Made by a program: the position numbers and the translations under genes
The notes under the pieces: model-generated
Told to the model about the DNA's origin: nothing
The model's database searches: none
The model's input: only the letters and a program-made list of their open reading frames with translations
Origin: Penium margaritaceum
Lineage: Eukaryota > Streptophyta > Zygnematophyceae > Desmidiales > Peniaceae
Length of the DNA: 60,446 nt
Reading direction: 5' to 3'
Assembly (NCBI GenBank): GCA_023375785.1
Contig: SZWC01000038.1
Span: 454,438 to 514,883, forward strand
Shown: positions 24,601-35,974 of the stretch, in pieces
Layout: every line of letters starts with the position of its first letter
Position numbering within the stretch: the stretch's first letter is position 1

Positions 24601-25435
24601 GCCCTACTTGTGCTCTACTTGCGCCCTACTTGCGCCCTACTTGCGTCCTAGTTGCGCCCTAGTTGCACCCTAGTTGCGCCTCAGTTGGGCACCAGCTACT
24701 CCTTAGTTGCACCCTAGTTGCACCCTAGTTACACCCTAGTTGTACCCTACTTGCGCCGTACTTGGATCCTAGTTACGCCCTAGTTGCACCCTAGTTGCGC
24801 CCTATTTGCAACCTGTTTATGCTCTACTTGTGCCCTACTTGTGTCCTAGTTTTCCCCTAGTTGCGCCCTAGTTGCGCCCTACTTGTGCCCCTACTTGCGC
24901 TCTAGTTGTGTCCTACTTGCGCCCTAGTTGCACCCTAGTTGCACCCTACTTGCGCCCTACTTGTGTCCTAGTTGCATCCTCTTTGTGCCCTAGTTGCGCC
25001 CTAGTTGCGCCCTAGTTGCACCCTAGTTATGCCCTACTTGTGTCCTACTTGCGCCCTACTTGCACCCTATTTGCGCCCTACTTGCGACCTACTTGCACCT
25101 TACTTGCACCCTAGTTGCACCCTAGTTGCGCCCTAGTTTGGCCCTACTTGCGCCCTACTTGCGCCAAACTTGCGTCCTAGCTACGCCCTAGTTACGTCCT
25201 ATTTGCGTCCTGGTTGCATCCTAGTTATGCCCTACTTGCACCCTACGTGCGTCCTACTTGCGTCCTAGTTGCGCCCTAGTTTCTCCCTAGTTGCGTCCTG
25301 GCTGTGCCTTAGTTGGGCACTAGCTACGCCCTAGTTGCGCCCTAGTTGCACCCTAGTTGTGACCTAGTTGCACCCTACTTGTGTCCTACTTATGCCCTAG
25401 TTGCGTCCAACTTGCACCCTAGTTGTGCCCGACTT

Positions 25436-25660
25436 GCGCCCTAGTTGCACCCTAGTCACGCCTCGGTTGGGCACTAGCTACGTCCTAGTTGCACCCTAAT
25501 TACAACCTAGTTGTGCGCTAGTTGCACCCTAGTTGCACCCTACTTGCGCCCTAGTTGCACCCTAGTCACGCCTCGGTTGGGCACTAGCTACGTCCTAGTT
25601 GCACCCTAATTACAACCTAGTTGTGCGCTAGTTGCACCCTAGTTGCACCCTACTTGCGTC
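25436..25660. repeat. 110-bp in-register duplication in satellite E
   Basis: The block with TCACGCCTCGG at 25456 repeats 110 bp later together with ACCCTAATTACAACC. The offset is ten 11-bp units. Confidence 0.9.
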
Positions 25661-26419
25661 CTACTTGTGTCCTAGTTACGTCCTCGTTACGCCCTAGTTG
25701 CACCCTACTTGCAACCTACTTGCGCCCTACTTGCGCCCTAGAGGCACCCTAGTTGCGTCCTAGTTGGGTCATACTTACGCCCAACTTGCGCCCTACTTAT
25801 GCCCAAGTTGCATCCTAGTTACGCCCTAGTTACGCACTAGTTGTACCCTAGTTATGCCCTACTTGCGTCCTACTTGCATCCTACTTACGCCCTGGTTACG
25901 CCCCAGTTGCGTCCTAGTTGTGCCCTAAGTTGCGCCTCAATTGGGCACTAGCTACGCCCTTGTTGTGCCGTAGATACGTCCTAGTTGTGCCCTAGTTTCA
26001 CCCTACTTGTGCCCTACTTACATCCTAGTTGCTTCCTACTTGCACCCTAGTTACGCCCAATTTGCGCCCTAGTTGCGCCTCAGTTGGGCACTAGCTACGC
26101 CCTAGTTGCGCCCTAGCTGCGCCCAGGTTGCGTCCTATTTCCACCCTACTTGCGTCCTACTTGCGTAGTATTTGCGTCCTAGTTGCGCCCTAGTTGCACC
26201 CTACTTGCGCCCTACTTGTGCCTTAGTTGCACCCTAGTTGCGCCCTAGTTTTGCCCTACTTGTGCCCTACTTGTGCCCTTCTTGTGCCCTAGTTGCTCCC
26301 TAGTTGTGCCCTAGTTGCACCCTACTTGTGCCCTACTTGCGCCCTAGTTGCGTCCTAGTTATGCCATAGTTGCGTCCTACTTGCACCCTCCTTGCACCCT
26401 AGTTACGCCCTGGTTATAC

Positions 26420-26635
26420 CCTAGTTGTGCCCTAGTTGCACTCTCCTTGCGCCCTAGTTGCGCCCTAGTTGCGCCCTAGTTACACCCTAGTTGCGCCTTA
26501 GTTGGGCACTAGCTACGCCCTAGTTGCGCCCTAGTTGTGCCCTAGTTGCACTCTCCTTGCGCCCTAGTTGCGCCCTAGTTGCGCCCTAGTTACACCCTAG
26601 TTGCGCCTTAGTTGGGCACTAGCTACGTCCTAGTT
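26420..26635. repeat. 110-bp in-register duplication in satellite E
   Basis: The GCACTCTCC variant at 26438 recurs at 26548 together with the following marker block. The offset is ten units. Confidence 0.9.
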
Positions 26636-27035
26636 TCGCCCTAGTTCCACCCTAGTTGCTGCATACTTGCACCCTAGTTACACCCTAGTTCCGCCCTACT
26701 TGTGCTGTACTTGTGCCCTACTTGCGTCCTAGTTGCGCCCTAGTTGCGTCCTACTTGTGCCCTACTTGCCCCCTACTTGTACCCTACTTGCATCCTAGTA
26801 ACGCCATAGTTATGCCCTAGTTGCACCCTACTTATGCCATACTTGCATCCTACTTGCGTCCTAGTTACTTCTTAGTTACGTCCTAGTTGCGCCCTACTTG
26901 CACCTTACTTGCGCCCTAGTTGTGCCTTCTTGCGTCAAACTTGCGCCCTAGTTGCACCCTAGTTGCGCCCTAGTTGCGCCCTACTTGCGCCCTACTTGCG
27001 CCCTACTTGCGCCCTAGTTGCGTCCATCTTTAGGT

Positions 27036-30000
27036 TTTGTGCCTTTGCGCCTACCCCTTCTACGCCTGTTCCTTTTACGCCTGCACCTTCTGCGCCTACG
27101 CCTTTTGCGCCTTCGTCTTTGGCGCCTGCGCCTTTTGTGCTTGCGCCTTTGTGCCTACACCTTCTCGGCTACATCTTTGCACCTGCGCCTTTGCGCCTGC
27201 CCCTTTGCATCTGCACCTTTGCGCTTGCGCCTTTGCTCTTCTGTCTTTGCACCTGCGCCTTTGCGCCTGCTTCTTTGCACCTGTACCTTTGCGCCTGCGC
27301 CTTTGCGCGTGCGCCTTTGCGCGTGTGCTTTTGTGCCTGCGCCTTTGGGCCTGCGCCTTTCCGCCCGCACCTCTCCGCCTGCTCCTTTGCACTTGCACCT
27401 TTGTGACTACGCCTTTGTGCCTGCGCTCTTAAGCCTACGCCTTTGCGCCTGTGCCTTTGCGCCTGCACCTTTGCGCCTACATCATTGTACCTGCGCCTTT
27501 ACGCCTGCACCTTTGCACCTGCACCTTTCCGCATGCACCTTTGTGCCTGCTCTTTTGCGCCCGTACCCTTGCGCCTATGCCTTTTCACCCACGTCTTAGC
27601 GCCTGCGTCTAGGCCTCTGCCTGCGCTTGTGCCTGCGCCTACGCCTTTGCGCCTGCGCCTTTGTTTGCGCCTTTCCGCCTGTGCCTTTGTGTTCGCGCCT
27701 TTGCGCTTACGCCATTGGGCTTGCGTGATTGCACCTATGCCTTTGCGATTGTACCTGTGCCTTTGCGCTTGCACCTTGCCGCCTGCGCCTTTCCGCTTGC
27801 GCCTTTGTGCCTGCGCTTTTGCGCCTGCGCCTTTGCACCTACGCATGTCCTACGCCTACACCTGTGCTTGTGCTTGCGCTTACGCCTGCGCCTTTGTGCT
27901 TGTGGCTTAACGCCCGTGCCTTTACACCTGCGCCTGCGCCTCCGCGTGCCTCTCCGCCTGTGCCTCTGCCTGCTCCTGCACCTGCGCTTGCGCCTGTGCC
28001 TACGCCTGCGTCCGCCCTTGCGCCTGCCCCTGCCCCTGCCCCTGCGCCTGCGCCTTTGCCTGCGCCTTGGCCTGTGCCTATGCCTTTGCACCTGCGCCTT
28101 TGCGCTCGCGCCTCTGCGCTTGCGCCTTTGTGCCTGCGCTTTTGCGCCTCCGCCTTTGTGCCTGTGTCTTTCCACCTGCGCCTTTACGCCTACACCTTTT
28201 TGCCTGCGCCTTCGTGCCTGTGCCTTTGCGCCTGTGCCTTTGCGTCGGTGCCTTGGCCTCTTCGCCTTTTGCGCCTATGCCTTTTGCACCTGTGCTTTTT
28301 GCGTATGTACCTTTTGCGTCTGTGCCTTTGCGCCTGCGCCTTTGCGCCTACGCCTTTGCGCCTGCGCCTTTGCGCCTGCACCTTTACTCCTGAACCTTTC
28401 TGCCTGCGCCTTTGTGCCTGCGCCTTTGCGCCTTCGCCTCTATGCCTGCACCTTTGCGCCTACGCCTTTGCGCTTCCACAATTTTGCCTGCGCCTTTGCA
28501 CTTGCGCCTTTGCTCTTTCGCCTTTGCACCTGTGCCTTTAATCCTGCACCTTTGCACCAACGCCTTTACACCTGCGGAATTATGCCTGCACTTTTGTGCC
28601 TGCGCCTGTGCGCTTGGGCCTTTCCACCTGCGCCTTTGCGCCTCCACCTTTGTGACTGCACCTTTGCATCTACACTATTGCGCCTTTGCCTTTGCGCTTG
28701 TACCTTTGAGCCTGTACCTTCTGCACCTGCGCCTTTGCGCCTCCACCTTTGTGACTGCACCTTTGCATCTACACTATTGCGCCTTTGCCTTTGCGCTTGT
28801 ACCTTTGAGCCTGTACCTTCTGCACCTGCGCCTTTGTGCCTACGCCTTTATGCCTATATATTTGCATCTACGCCTTTGCAATTGCGCCTTTGTGCCTGCT
28901 CTTTTGTGCCTGCGCCTTTGCGCCTACACCTTGCGCCTGTTTTCTTAGCGCCTGCGCCTTTGCACCTGCACCTTTGCGCCTATGCCTTTGTGCCTGGACC
29001 TTTACGACTGCGCCTTTGCGCCTGTGCCTTTGCACCTTTCCTTCGGTGCCAGTGCTTTTAGCGCCTGCGCCTCTTGCGCCTGTGCCGTTTGCACCCGCGC
29101 CTTTTGCACCTAGACCTTTATGACTGTGCCTTTCCGCCTGCGCCTTTGCACCTCTGCCTTTGCGCCTGCGCCTTTGCACCTATACCTTTGCGACTACGCC
29201 TTTGCGCCTACGCCTTTGCACCTGCTCCTTTGTGCTTGTGCCTTTATGCCTGCGCCTCTGCGCCTGCGCCTATGTGCCTGCACCTTTGCATCTACGCCTT
29301 TGCGCCTGTGCCTTTGTGCCCGCGCCTTAGGGCCTGCGCCTTTGTGCCTGTGCCTTTGCGCCTGCGCCTTTGCGCCTGCAACTACTACGCCTATGCCTTC
29401 TACGCCTGCGCCTTTTGCGACTGCACCATTTGTGCCTGCACCTTTTCTGCTTTGGCCTTTGCGCCTACGCCTTTGTACCTGCGTGTTTGCGCCTGTGCCT
29501 TTGCACCTTTGTGTCTGGGCCTTTGCACTTGCACCTTTGCTCCTGCGCCTTTGCGCCTATGCCTTTGCGTCTACAAGTTTGCGCCTCCTCCTTTGCACCT
29601 GCGCCTTTGCATCTGTACCATAGCGCATGCGCCTTTGTGCCTGCGCGTTTGCGCCAGCGTATTTGTGCCTGCACCTTTGCACATGCGCCTTTGGAACTGC
29701 ACCTTTGTACCAGCGCCTTTCCGGATGCGCCTTTGCGCTTGCGCCTTTGTGCCTGCGCCTTTGCGCCTGTGCCTTTGCGCCTACGCCTTTGCGCCTTTGC
29801 CTTTGCGCCTACGCCTTTGCGCCTGCCCGTTTACGCCTGCGCCTTTGCACCTACACCTTTGCGCCTGCGCTTTTGCGCCTGCGTTTTTTTGCCTGCGCCT
29901 TTACGCCTATGCCTTTGCGCCACGTGCCTTTGCGCCTGCGCCTTTCCACCTGCTCCTTTGCACTTTTACCTTTGCGACTTCACATTTGTGCCTGCGCCTT

Positions 30001-32252
30001 TGCGCCTATGCCTTTGCGCCTTTGCCTCTGCCCCTGCGCCTTTGCGCCTGAGCCTTTGCGCCTACAACTTTTCACCTGTGCCTTTGCGCCTACGCCTTTG
30101 CATCTAGGCCTTTGCTCTTGTGCCTTTGCTCTTTCGCCTTTGCACCTGCGCCTTTGCGCCTGCGCCTTTGCACCTGCGCCTTTGCACTTGCGCCTTTGCG
30201 TCTGCGTCTTTGTGCCTGCGCCTTTGCACCAACGCCTTTGCACCTGCGCCTTTGCGACTGCGCTTTTGCACATGGGCATCTGTGCCTGCACCTTCGCGCC
30301 TACGCCTTTGCGCCTGCACCATTGCGCCTGCACCGTTGCACCTGCACCTTTGCACCTGCGCCTTTGCGCCTGCACCTTTGCACCTTCACCTTTGCGCCAG
30401 CGCCTTTGCGCCTTCTCTTTTGCACCTATGCCTTTGCGCGTACGCCCTTGCACCTGCGCCTTAGCGCCTGCGACTGGGCCTCAGCCTGCGCCTGTGCCTA
30501 CGTCTATGCCTTTGCATCTGCAACTTTGTTTGCGCCTTCACGTCTATGCCCTTGTGCCTGCGCCTTTGCGCCTACACCTTTACGCCTATGTCTTTGTACC
30601 TAAGCCTTTGCGCTTGCAACTTTGCGCCTACGTGTTTGCGCCTGCCCCTTTGTGCCTGTGCCTTTCCGCTTGCGCCTGTCCAGTCCTAGCACTTGTGCCT
30701 GTTCCTGCGCCTGCGCCTGTGCCTTTGCACCTACGCCTGCGCCTCCACCTGTGCCTGTACCTGTGGTTGCACCTTTTTGCCTGCGACTTTGCGTCTGCGC
30801 CTTTGCACCTGCGCCTGCACCTGCGCCCGCGCCTAGGTCTGCGCTTGCACCTGGGCCTGCGCTTGCGCCTGTGCCTGTGCCTGCCCCGGCCCCTCCGCCT
30901 GCGCCTGCACCTTTTTCTACGCTTTGGTGCACCTGCGCCTTTGTTCTGCATCTTTGCACCTCCGATTTTGTGCCTGCGCCTTTGCACCTATGCTTTTGCA
31001 CCTGCACCTTTGTGCGTACGCTTTTGCGCCTGTGCCTTTGCGCTTGCACCTCTAAGCCTACACCTTTGCACCTGCCCCTTTTGCGCCTGTGCCTTTTGCG
31101 CCTGCGCCTTTTGCGCCTGTGCCTTTTGCGCCCGCGCCTTTTGCACCTAGGCTTTTGCGCCTGTGCCTTTGCGCCTACGCCTTTGCACCTGCTCCCTTGC
31201 GCTTGCGCCCTTGCACGTGTACCTTTCCGCCTGCGCCTATGGCCTACGGTTTTACACCTACGCCTTTGCGTCTGTGTCTTTGCACCTGCGCCTTCTACGC
31301 CTGCGCCTACTACTCCTGTGCCCTCTACGCCTGCGCCTTTTGCTCCTGCGCCTTTTGTGCCTGCGCCTTTTGTGCCTCAGCCTTTGTGCCTGCGCCTTTG
31401 CACCTTCACCTTTGTACCTGCACCTTTGCGCCTACGCCTTTGCACCTTTCCACCTGCGCCTTTACCCCTGTACCTTTGTGCCTGCGCCTTTGTGCCTCCT
31501 CCTTTGCGCCTTCACCTTTGCTCCTGCGCCTTTGCATATGCACCTTTGCACATGCACCTCCTCGTACACCTTTGCACCTGCGCCTTTGCGCCAGCTCTTT
31601 CATGATTACGCCTTTGCGCTTGCGCCTTTGTGCCTGCACCTTTGCACCTGTGCCTTTGCACCTATACCTTTGCGTCTACGCCTTTGCTCCAACACCTTTG
31701 TGCCTGCACGTTTGCGCATGCGCCTTTGAGCCTGCGCATTTTCGCTTTTACCCTTGCACCTCCGCCTTTGCGCTTGCGCCTTTGTGCCTGCGTCTTTGCG
31801 CCTGCGCCTTTGCACCTGTACCTTTGCGCATGCACCTTTGTACTTGCACCTTTGCGCCTGCGCCTTTGCGCCTCTGCGTTTGTCTGCACCTTTGCACCTG
31901 CGCCTTTGCGCCTGTGCCTCTGCACCTGCGCCTTTGCGCTTGCGCCTTTGTGCCTGCGCCTACGCGCCGGTGCATTTGCGACTACACCTATGCACCTGCG
32001 CCTGTGCGACTGCGCCTTTGTGCTTGCGGCTTTGTGCTAGCGTCTTTATGATTGCGCCTTTGCCCCTGCACCTTTGCGCTTTCGCCTTTCCACCTACGCC
32101 TTTCTACCTGTGCCTTTGCGCCAGCGCCTTTGCACCTCCGCCTTTACGCTTGCACCTTTGCAACTATGCCTTTAAGCCTGCGCCGTTGCGCCTCCACCTT
32201 TGTGCCTGAAAATTTGTGCCTGCGCCTTTGCAGCTTCGTGCCTGTGGATTTG
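27036..32252. repeat. Satellite family F, 14-bp array, block 1
   Basis: A tandem array of GCGCCTTTGCGCCT (about two CpG per unit, no A in the consensus), with GTGCC and GCACC variants throughout. It includes runs with a 6-bp GCGCCT rhythm (about 27590-27640, 27850-28080, 30670-30930) and clusters of a longer CCTTTTGCGCCTGCG form. Period 14 means all three plus frames read a 14-residue repeat ([14 protein letters not shown]) and minus frames read a Lys/Arg/Gln-rich one. This explains open frames of several hundred codons on both strands. No gene is supported. Element B splits this block from block 2. Confidence 0.96.
32248..32252. repeat. Target-site duplication, left copy (ATTTG)
   Basis: The five bases just before the TG start of the left LTR are ATTTG, identical to the five after the CA end of the right LTR. 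Five bp is the usual length for Ty1/copia insertions. Confidence 0.92.
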
Positions 32253-33226
32253 TGCTGAAAAAAATTGCCCCTCCGCATGCCCAAGTGCGGCGCCGGGAGG
32301 CACTGACGAGCCGCCAGAAATTGGAAACTCCGTGCTGGCGCATTTGGCGACTCAAGGATTGCTCGGATCCTAAAATGGAGGATTTCCCCATTAAGTTGAA
32401 GAGTTGCTAAATCCGGTGGAAGTTGTTTCTCTGGAATCAGACAAGTATTAAGGGAGATATGGCCTTCCAAAGTTGGGGTATGCCCAGCGGCTCTTGGAGC
32501 CGGCTGTGACTCGAAATCTGGTCGATAATCGACTGGACCGAGTAACAAAAAACCATCTGGAGAAATTCCTCCGATAGGCCTGCCGAGGCGTCCAGTGGAT
32601 GATCCGCCTGATCAGGTGGATCATCCACTGGATCAAGTAGTGCAGGTTGTTACTGAGGGACAACCAAAATCATAGCTCGGCGTCCGAAACTCAGTAGTAC
32701 GTTTTGTTACTTGGGGACTAGGTCAAACTTCTGACTGCAGGTCCGCGGACAGGTTTCGAACCTCGTCACACCCCATCACCAAACGCCATCCAAAACTGGG
32801 GAGGGTGCGTGGAAACAGTGCAGGGACCCCCACAGCATGTGCAATGGGATATGCGCCTCGGGAAAGGCGCTTCGCACATGAAGGAAGGCGCGACAGCGAG
32901 TGGCGGCGTCAGGCTTCTGTGGTGGGTGAGACCTTCGATCCAGCAAGCGTAACTTGGGCTACAATTAGCCGAATCGCACATGATTTAGTGCGTTGGAGAG
33001 CTCATGACTAACCCTATAGATGTTGTGATCATTTTCATGCTCTAAAGCTAATGCAAAGCAACGTTACTCCCTTTGCAAACTGACTGTCTCTAAAATCCTG
33101 CTCACATAGTGTGAGGCGACCAGAAAGCTCACACTCAGTCTCAAATTTGCCCAAAACAGTAGACGTGAACCACTAGAGACGATCCGACAAACGTCAGGAC
33201 CGCACCACGCAGATTCCATCCTGGCA
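32253..33226 (+). repeat. 5' LTR of copia element B
   Basis: Begins TGCTGAAAAAAATTGCC and ends ATCCTGGCA. It aligns along its whole length with 37608-38584. It contains a 40-bp palindrome at 32592-32631 and, where the other LTR has CTATAAAT, a degraded CTATAGAT at 33014-33021. The small open frames within it have no recognisable product. Confidence 0.95.
32592..32631. promoter_or_regulatory. 40-bp near-perfect palindrome in the LTR
   Basis: The arms CCAGTGGATGATCC and GGATCATCCACTGG are perfectly complementary and enclose a palindromic CCTGATCAGG centre. One pair of 20 fails. The same place in the right LTR (37947-37986) keeps the centre but has lost pairs in the outer arms. Its position in the first half of the LTR suggests a protein-binding or hairpin element in U3. 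The function is inferred. Confidence 0.6.
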
Positions 33227-33228
33227 AA

Positions 33229-33243
33229 GGGTTATGGGCCCAC
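33229..33243 (+). promoter_or_regulatory. Primer-binding site for half initiator tRNA-Met
   Basis: GGGTTATGGGCCCAC, two bases after the LTR end, is complementary to the anticodon stem-loop of eukaryotic initiator tRNA-Met, not to its 3' end. Drosophila copia and yeast Ty5 are known to use a tRNA-Met fragment cut in the anticodon loop in this way. The final CCCAC matches the stem of plant initiator tRNA-Met as I know it, whereas the animal stem would give CCCAG. An untranslated leader to the gag ATG at 33348 follows. Confidence 0.8.
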
Positions 33244-33347
33244 AGGTCTGAACGCCTCCAACGTTCACGTCTTCCGCAGCGCACGGGATCGTCATCTTGG
33301 ACGTCGCCGTGAAGTTTTGAGAACTTGTCGGAGTAGCAGCTGCGCAC

Positions 33348-34140
33348 ATGGCACAGAAGGAGACGCAGCCCATGCAGAAGTATGTGGGCGGCCCGGGCTG
33401 TGGGCTATGGAGGTGGCAGTTTGAGCTATATCTCTTGCATGAGGGGCTGCTGGACGTCATGTTGAGAAAGGAGGTGCTCACAGAGGCGACTAATACGGAC
33501 GCGGAGAAGCAAGCCTTCAAAAAGAAGAACACGGAGGCGCTCATGCTCCTGGTGTCCGGGACGGCCGAGTCGTAGTGGGGCTACTTCCAAGGCTGCAAGC
33601 TAGCAGCCAAAGGTTGGCAAAAGCTTTGTGCCATCCTCCAATCCAAGTCGCTAGCGAAAAAAATCTTCCCAATGAAGCGGCTCCTCAAGGTGAGAATCAA
33701 GGAGGGAGATGATGTCAACTCCGCCATGCAGTAGATGGAGTCGCTCGCCGCGGAATGCTTCAATGTGGGGTAAACAATCAACACGCAGCTGCAGGCGATG
33801 GCCCTCCTCATGGCCCTACCTGACAATTGGGGTCCACTCATCACCGTCCTTGGAGGATGGTAAGAAGACAAGCTCACCTATGGCGCAGTCGCAGAGTACA
33901 TCCGCAACAAGGCATAGTGCAGGGAGTCCTCGTCTTCCTCATCGGCCCTCGTCACCAAAACACGTGGTGGCGGAAGCGGGGGCCGAGGAAGTGACGGAAA
34001 GGGCGGCGCCAAGAAGGGCGCCAAGAAAGGTGCATGCCGTAACAGCGGCAAGGAGGGCCATTGGGCCCGTGAGTGCCCGGAGGAGGCGAAGACCGGCAGA
34101 AAAAATAGCAAGGGCCGGTCGCTCCTCAACGGCAATAAGA
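33348..34140 (+). pseudogene. Gag of copia element B (broken)
   Basis: Starts at ATG 33348 and reads one frame through to pol, as usual for copia elements. Stops interrupt it at 33573 (TAG), 33732 (TAG), 33771 (TAA), 33861 (TAA) and 33915 (TAG). The N-terminal part has a GLWRWQFELYLL segment like the start of copia Gag capsid regions. A Gly/Ser/Lys-rich basic stretch then leads to a zinc knuckle at 34035-34076. The knuckle reads C-x2-S-x4-H-x4-C: the second cysteine is Ser (codon 34044-34046). The knuckle would bind genomic RNA in a working element, and this one should not bind zinc properly. Confidence 0.85.
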
Positions 34141-34560
34141 ACCACTTCCTCAAGAAGGCCAACAGGCAGTGCCTGGATTCTAGGGCCGAGGAGCACACCC
34201 AAGTCAAGAAGGTGGGGTCCGTCACCTACGAGAAGTCCTCCAAGTCGATGGTGGTCGCAAACGACAAAGTCAAACCGGCGGCCGGCCAAAGCGACGTGGA
34301 GGTAGAAGTCCTCGTAGGCGGTAAGAAGGAGCTGTGCACAATTCATGATGTGCAGCACGTCTCCAGCCTGGCTGACATCTTGAGTGTCAGCCGCTTGACG
34401 GACAAGGGGTATAAGGTGCTCTTTCGCAGGAAAGGCGTAGTGGTGCGCATTGACGGTGACGACGATGTCGTGTTGGAGACAAAGCGCGAGGGCGGTCTCT
34501 ACATCGTGGAGACCAAGGTGGTCCCCGCAGCATCTGACGCAACAGACTCGCAAGAGCGCG
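34141..34560 (+). pseudogene. Protease region of copia element B
   Basis: Same frame as gag. The active-site triad, normally Asp-Ser-Gly in LDSGA, is LDSRA here (Asp codon 34176-34178), so Gly is replaced by Arg. Downstream, ANDKV, VEVLVGGKKELCTIHDVQHVSS and ADILSVSRL follow the usual copia pattern for the protease body and the link to integrase. In a working element this would cleave the Gag-Pol polyprotein. The altered motif and upstream stops make it inactive. Confidence 0.83.
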
Positions 34561-35545
34561 TCGTCAACATTGAGCTCCGGCACCGATGGTTGGGGCATTT
34601 GGCGCCCGCAACCGTTAAGGAGATGGCGAAGTGCAACATGGTGTGCGGCCTCGTCATCGACAGTGCAGACGCGGCAGCAGATGCAGCAGCACACAAAAAG
34701 TGTGATCCTTGCACTTTGGGCAAGGCGCAGCGCAAGCCGTTCAATGAGAACGAGGCTCGCGCAAAGGACATCCTGGAGGTCGTACACAATGACATGTGTG
34801 GACTGTTCAAAATGCCGTCAAACAGCGGCTTGAGATACTTGGTCACCTTCATTGACGACTAGAGTAGGAAGCTCTACATGTTCTTCATGAAGCGGAAAGG
34901 AGAGGTCATGGACTGGCTGAAGGAGTACGTCGCAGCAGTGGAAGGGCAGACTGGCTGGAAGGTCAGAGCGCTACGCAGCGACAATGGCAAAGAGTATGTG
35001 GGCTGTAGCAGGTGGATGAAGTAGCATGGTGGGAACCCACTATGCCGTACTCGCCACAGTCCAACGGAGTGGCGGAGCGGGCAAACCAGACGCTGTTCAA
35101 CATGGTGCTGACAATGCTTGTGGATGCGGGGTTGCCGCGAGGATTTTGGGCAGAGGTTGTGCATACAGCGAGCTACACCATCAACCTCATCCCAAAAGCA
35201 GTGCTGAAGGGCAAGGGCGGCTGGACGACGCCGCAACAGGTTTGGAGCGGGCGCAAGAAAAACGTGGCACACCTGAAGGTGTTCAGGTGCTAGGCGCATG
35301 TGATGGTGCAAGCAGCACAACGACGCGACAAAAAGCTGGAACCACGGGCGAAGCCGTGTTTGTTCCTCGGCTACGAGAGTGCAAGAAAGGCATACCAGCT
35401 TTGGGACCCGCGCACGCAAGAGATCATCCGCGGTCGTGAAGTTGAGTTTGACGAGCAACAGAGCTTCAGCAGCAGCAGCAACGACATGAGCGTCGGGAAG
35501 ACTCCAAAACAGGGGGAGTGGTTCCAGCTCCTTGACTACGAGTAG
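34561..35545 (+). pseudogene. Integrase of copia element B (broken)
   Basis: The N-terminal zinc region shows HRWLGH and later CDPC (HHCC type) at about 34580-34720. The catalytic Asp of HNDMCG, the Asp of RSDNGKEY and the Glu of NGVAERANQTL supply the D,D,E triad. The C-terminal part has VWSGRKKN, HLKVF, CLFLGYES, AYQLWDP and REVEFDE. TAG stops occur at 34860 (in FIDD-SRKLY), 35022 and 35291, and TAG 35543 closes the segment. The frame shifts by one base near 35030, between RSDNG and PYSPQ. Confidence 0.9.
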
Positions 35546-35974
35546 GAGCCGGCGGTCGCGGAGGTCGATGATGCGGTGTCGGAGCGCAGCGGTGCAGCAG
35601 GTGCAATAGCCGACGCGGAGGACTCCGATGTAGCTGGGCTGAAGATCCGGTGGAATGATCCGTTGAAGGAGGCACCGCAAGCGCCGAAGCGTGCACTCCT
35701 GGCGGAGTTTGCGTCGGGCGTCAGAGAAAAATCCTTCGAACGCGCCGCCCGTCCGGTTGATTGTTCACTGGAGCAGGAGGAATCCTCGGGGAGCCGACCG
35801 GTTGATGATTCACCGGAGCAGGCTGAGTCGAAAGGATCGCAACAGAGCGACGACACGCCGCCAAGACTGTCGCGCCACAGCGAGAGGTAGCGGAGACCGG
35901 GGAAGCGTTTTGATGCAGGCAACGGTCGATGGATCGGCATGACGCGGTGCATGCTGGCTGCATCGACGGAACCA
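35546..35974 (+). pseudogene. Linker between integrase and RT, copia element B
   Basis: Same frame as the end of integrase. An acidic, Ser/Pro/Glu-rich low-complexity stretch with a partly repeated phrase (RPVD...EQEES, then RPVDDSPEQAES) ends in LSRHSER, TAG 35888, RRPGKRFD. The SER-RRP context is the usual bridge to RT in this group. Confidence 0.8.

Larger units (their letters stand above)
21038..27025. repeat. Satellite family E, 11-bp array
   Basis: A tandem array of GCGCCCTAGTT with GTGCCCTAGTT, GCACCCTAGTT, GCGTCCTAGTT and GCGCCCTACTT variants. TAG is part of the unit, so despite its 6-kb length there are almost no open frames, which is a useful contrast with A and F. A 19-bp marker, CAGTTGGGCACTAGCTACG, recurs about 19 times. 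No gene. Confidence 0.97.

Noticed and set aside
21038..27025. Telomere-like repeat because the unit contains CCCTA
   Set aside because: The 11-bp unit GCGCCCTAGTT does not match any telomere repeat I know and the array is internal and variable.
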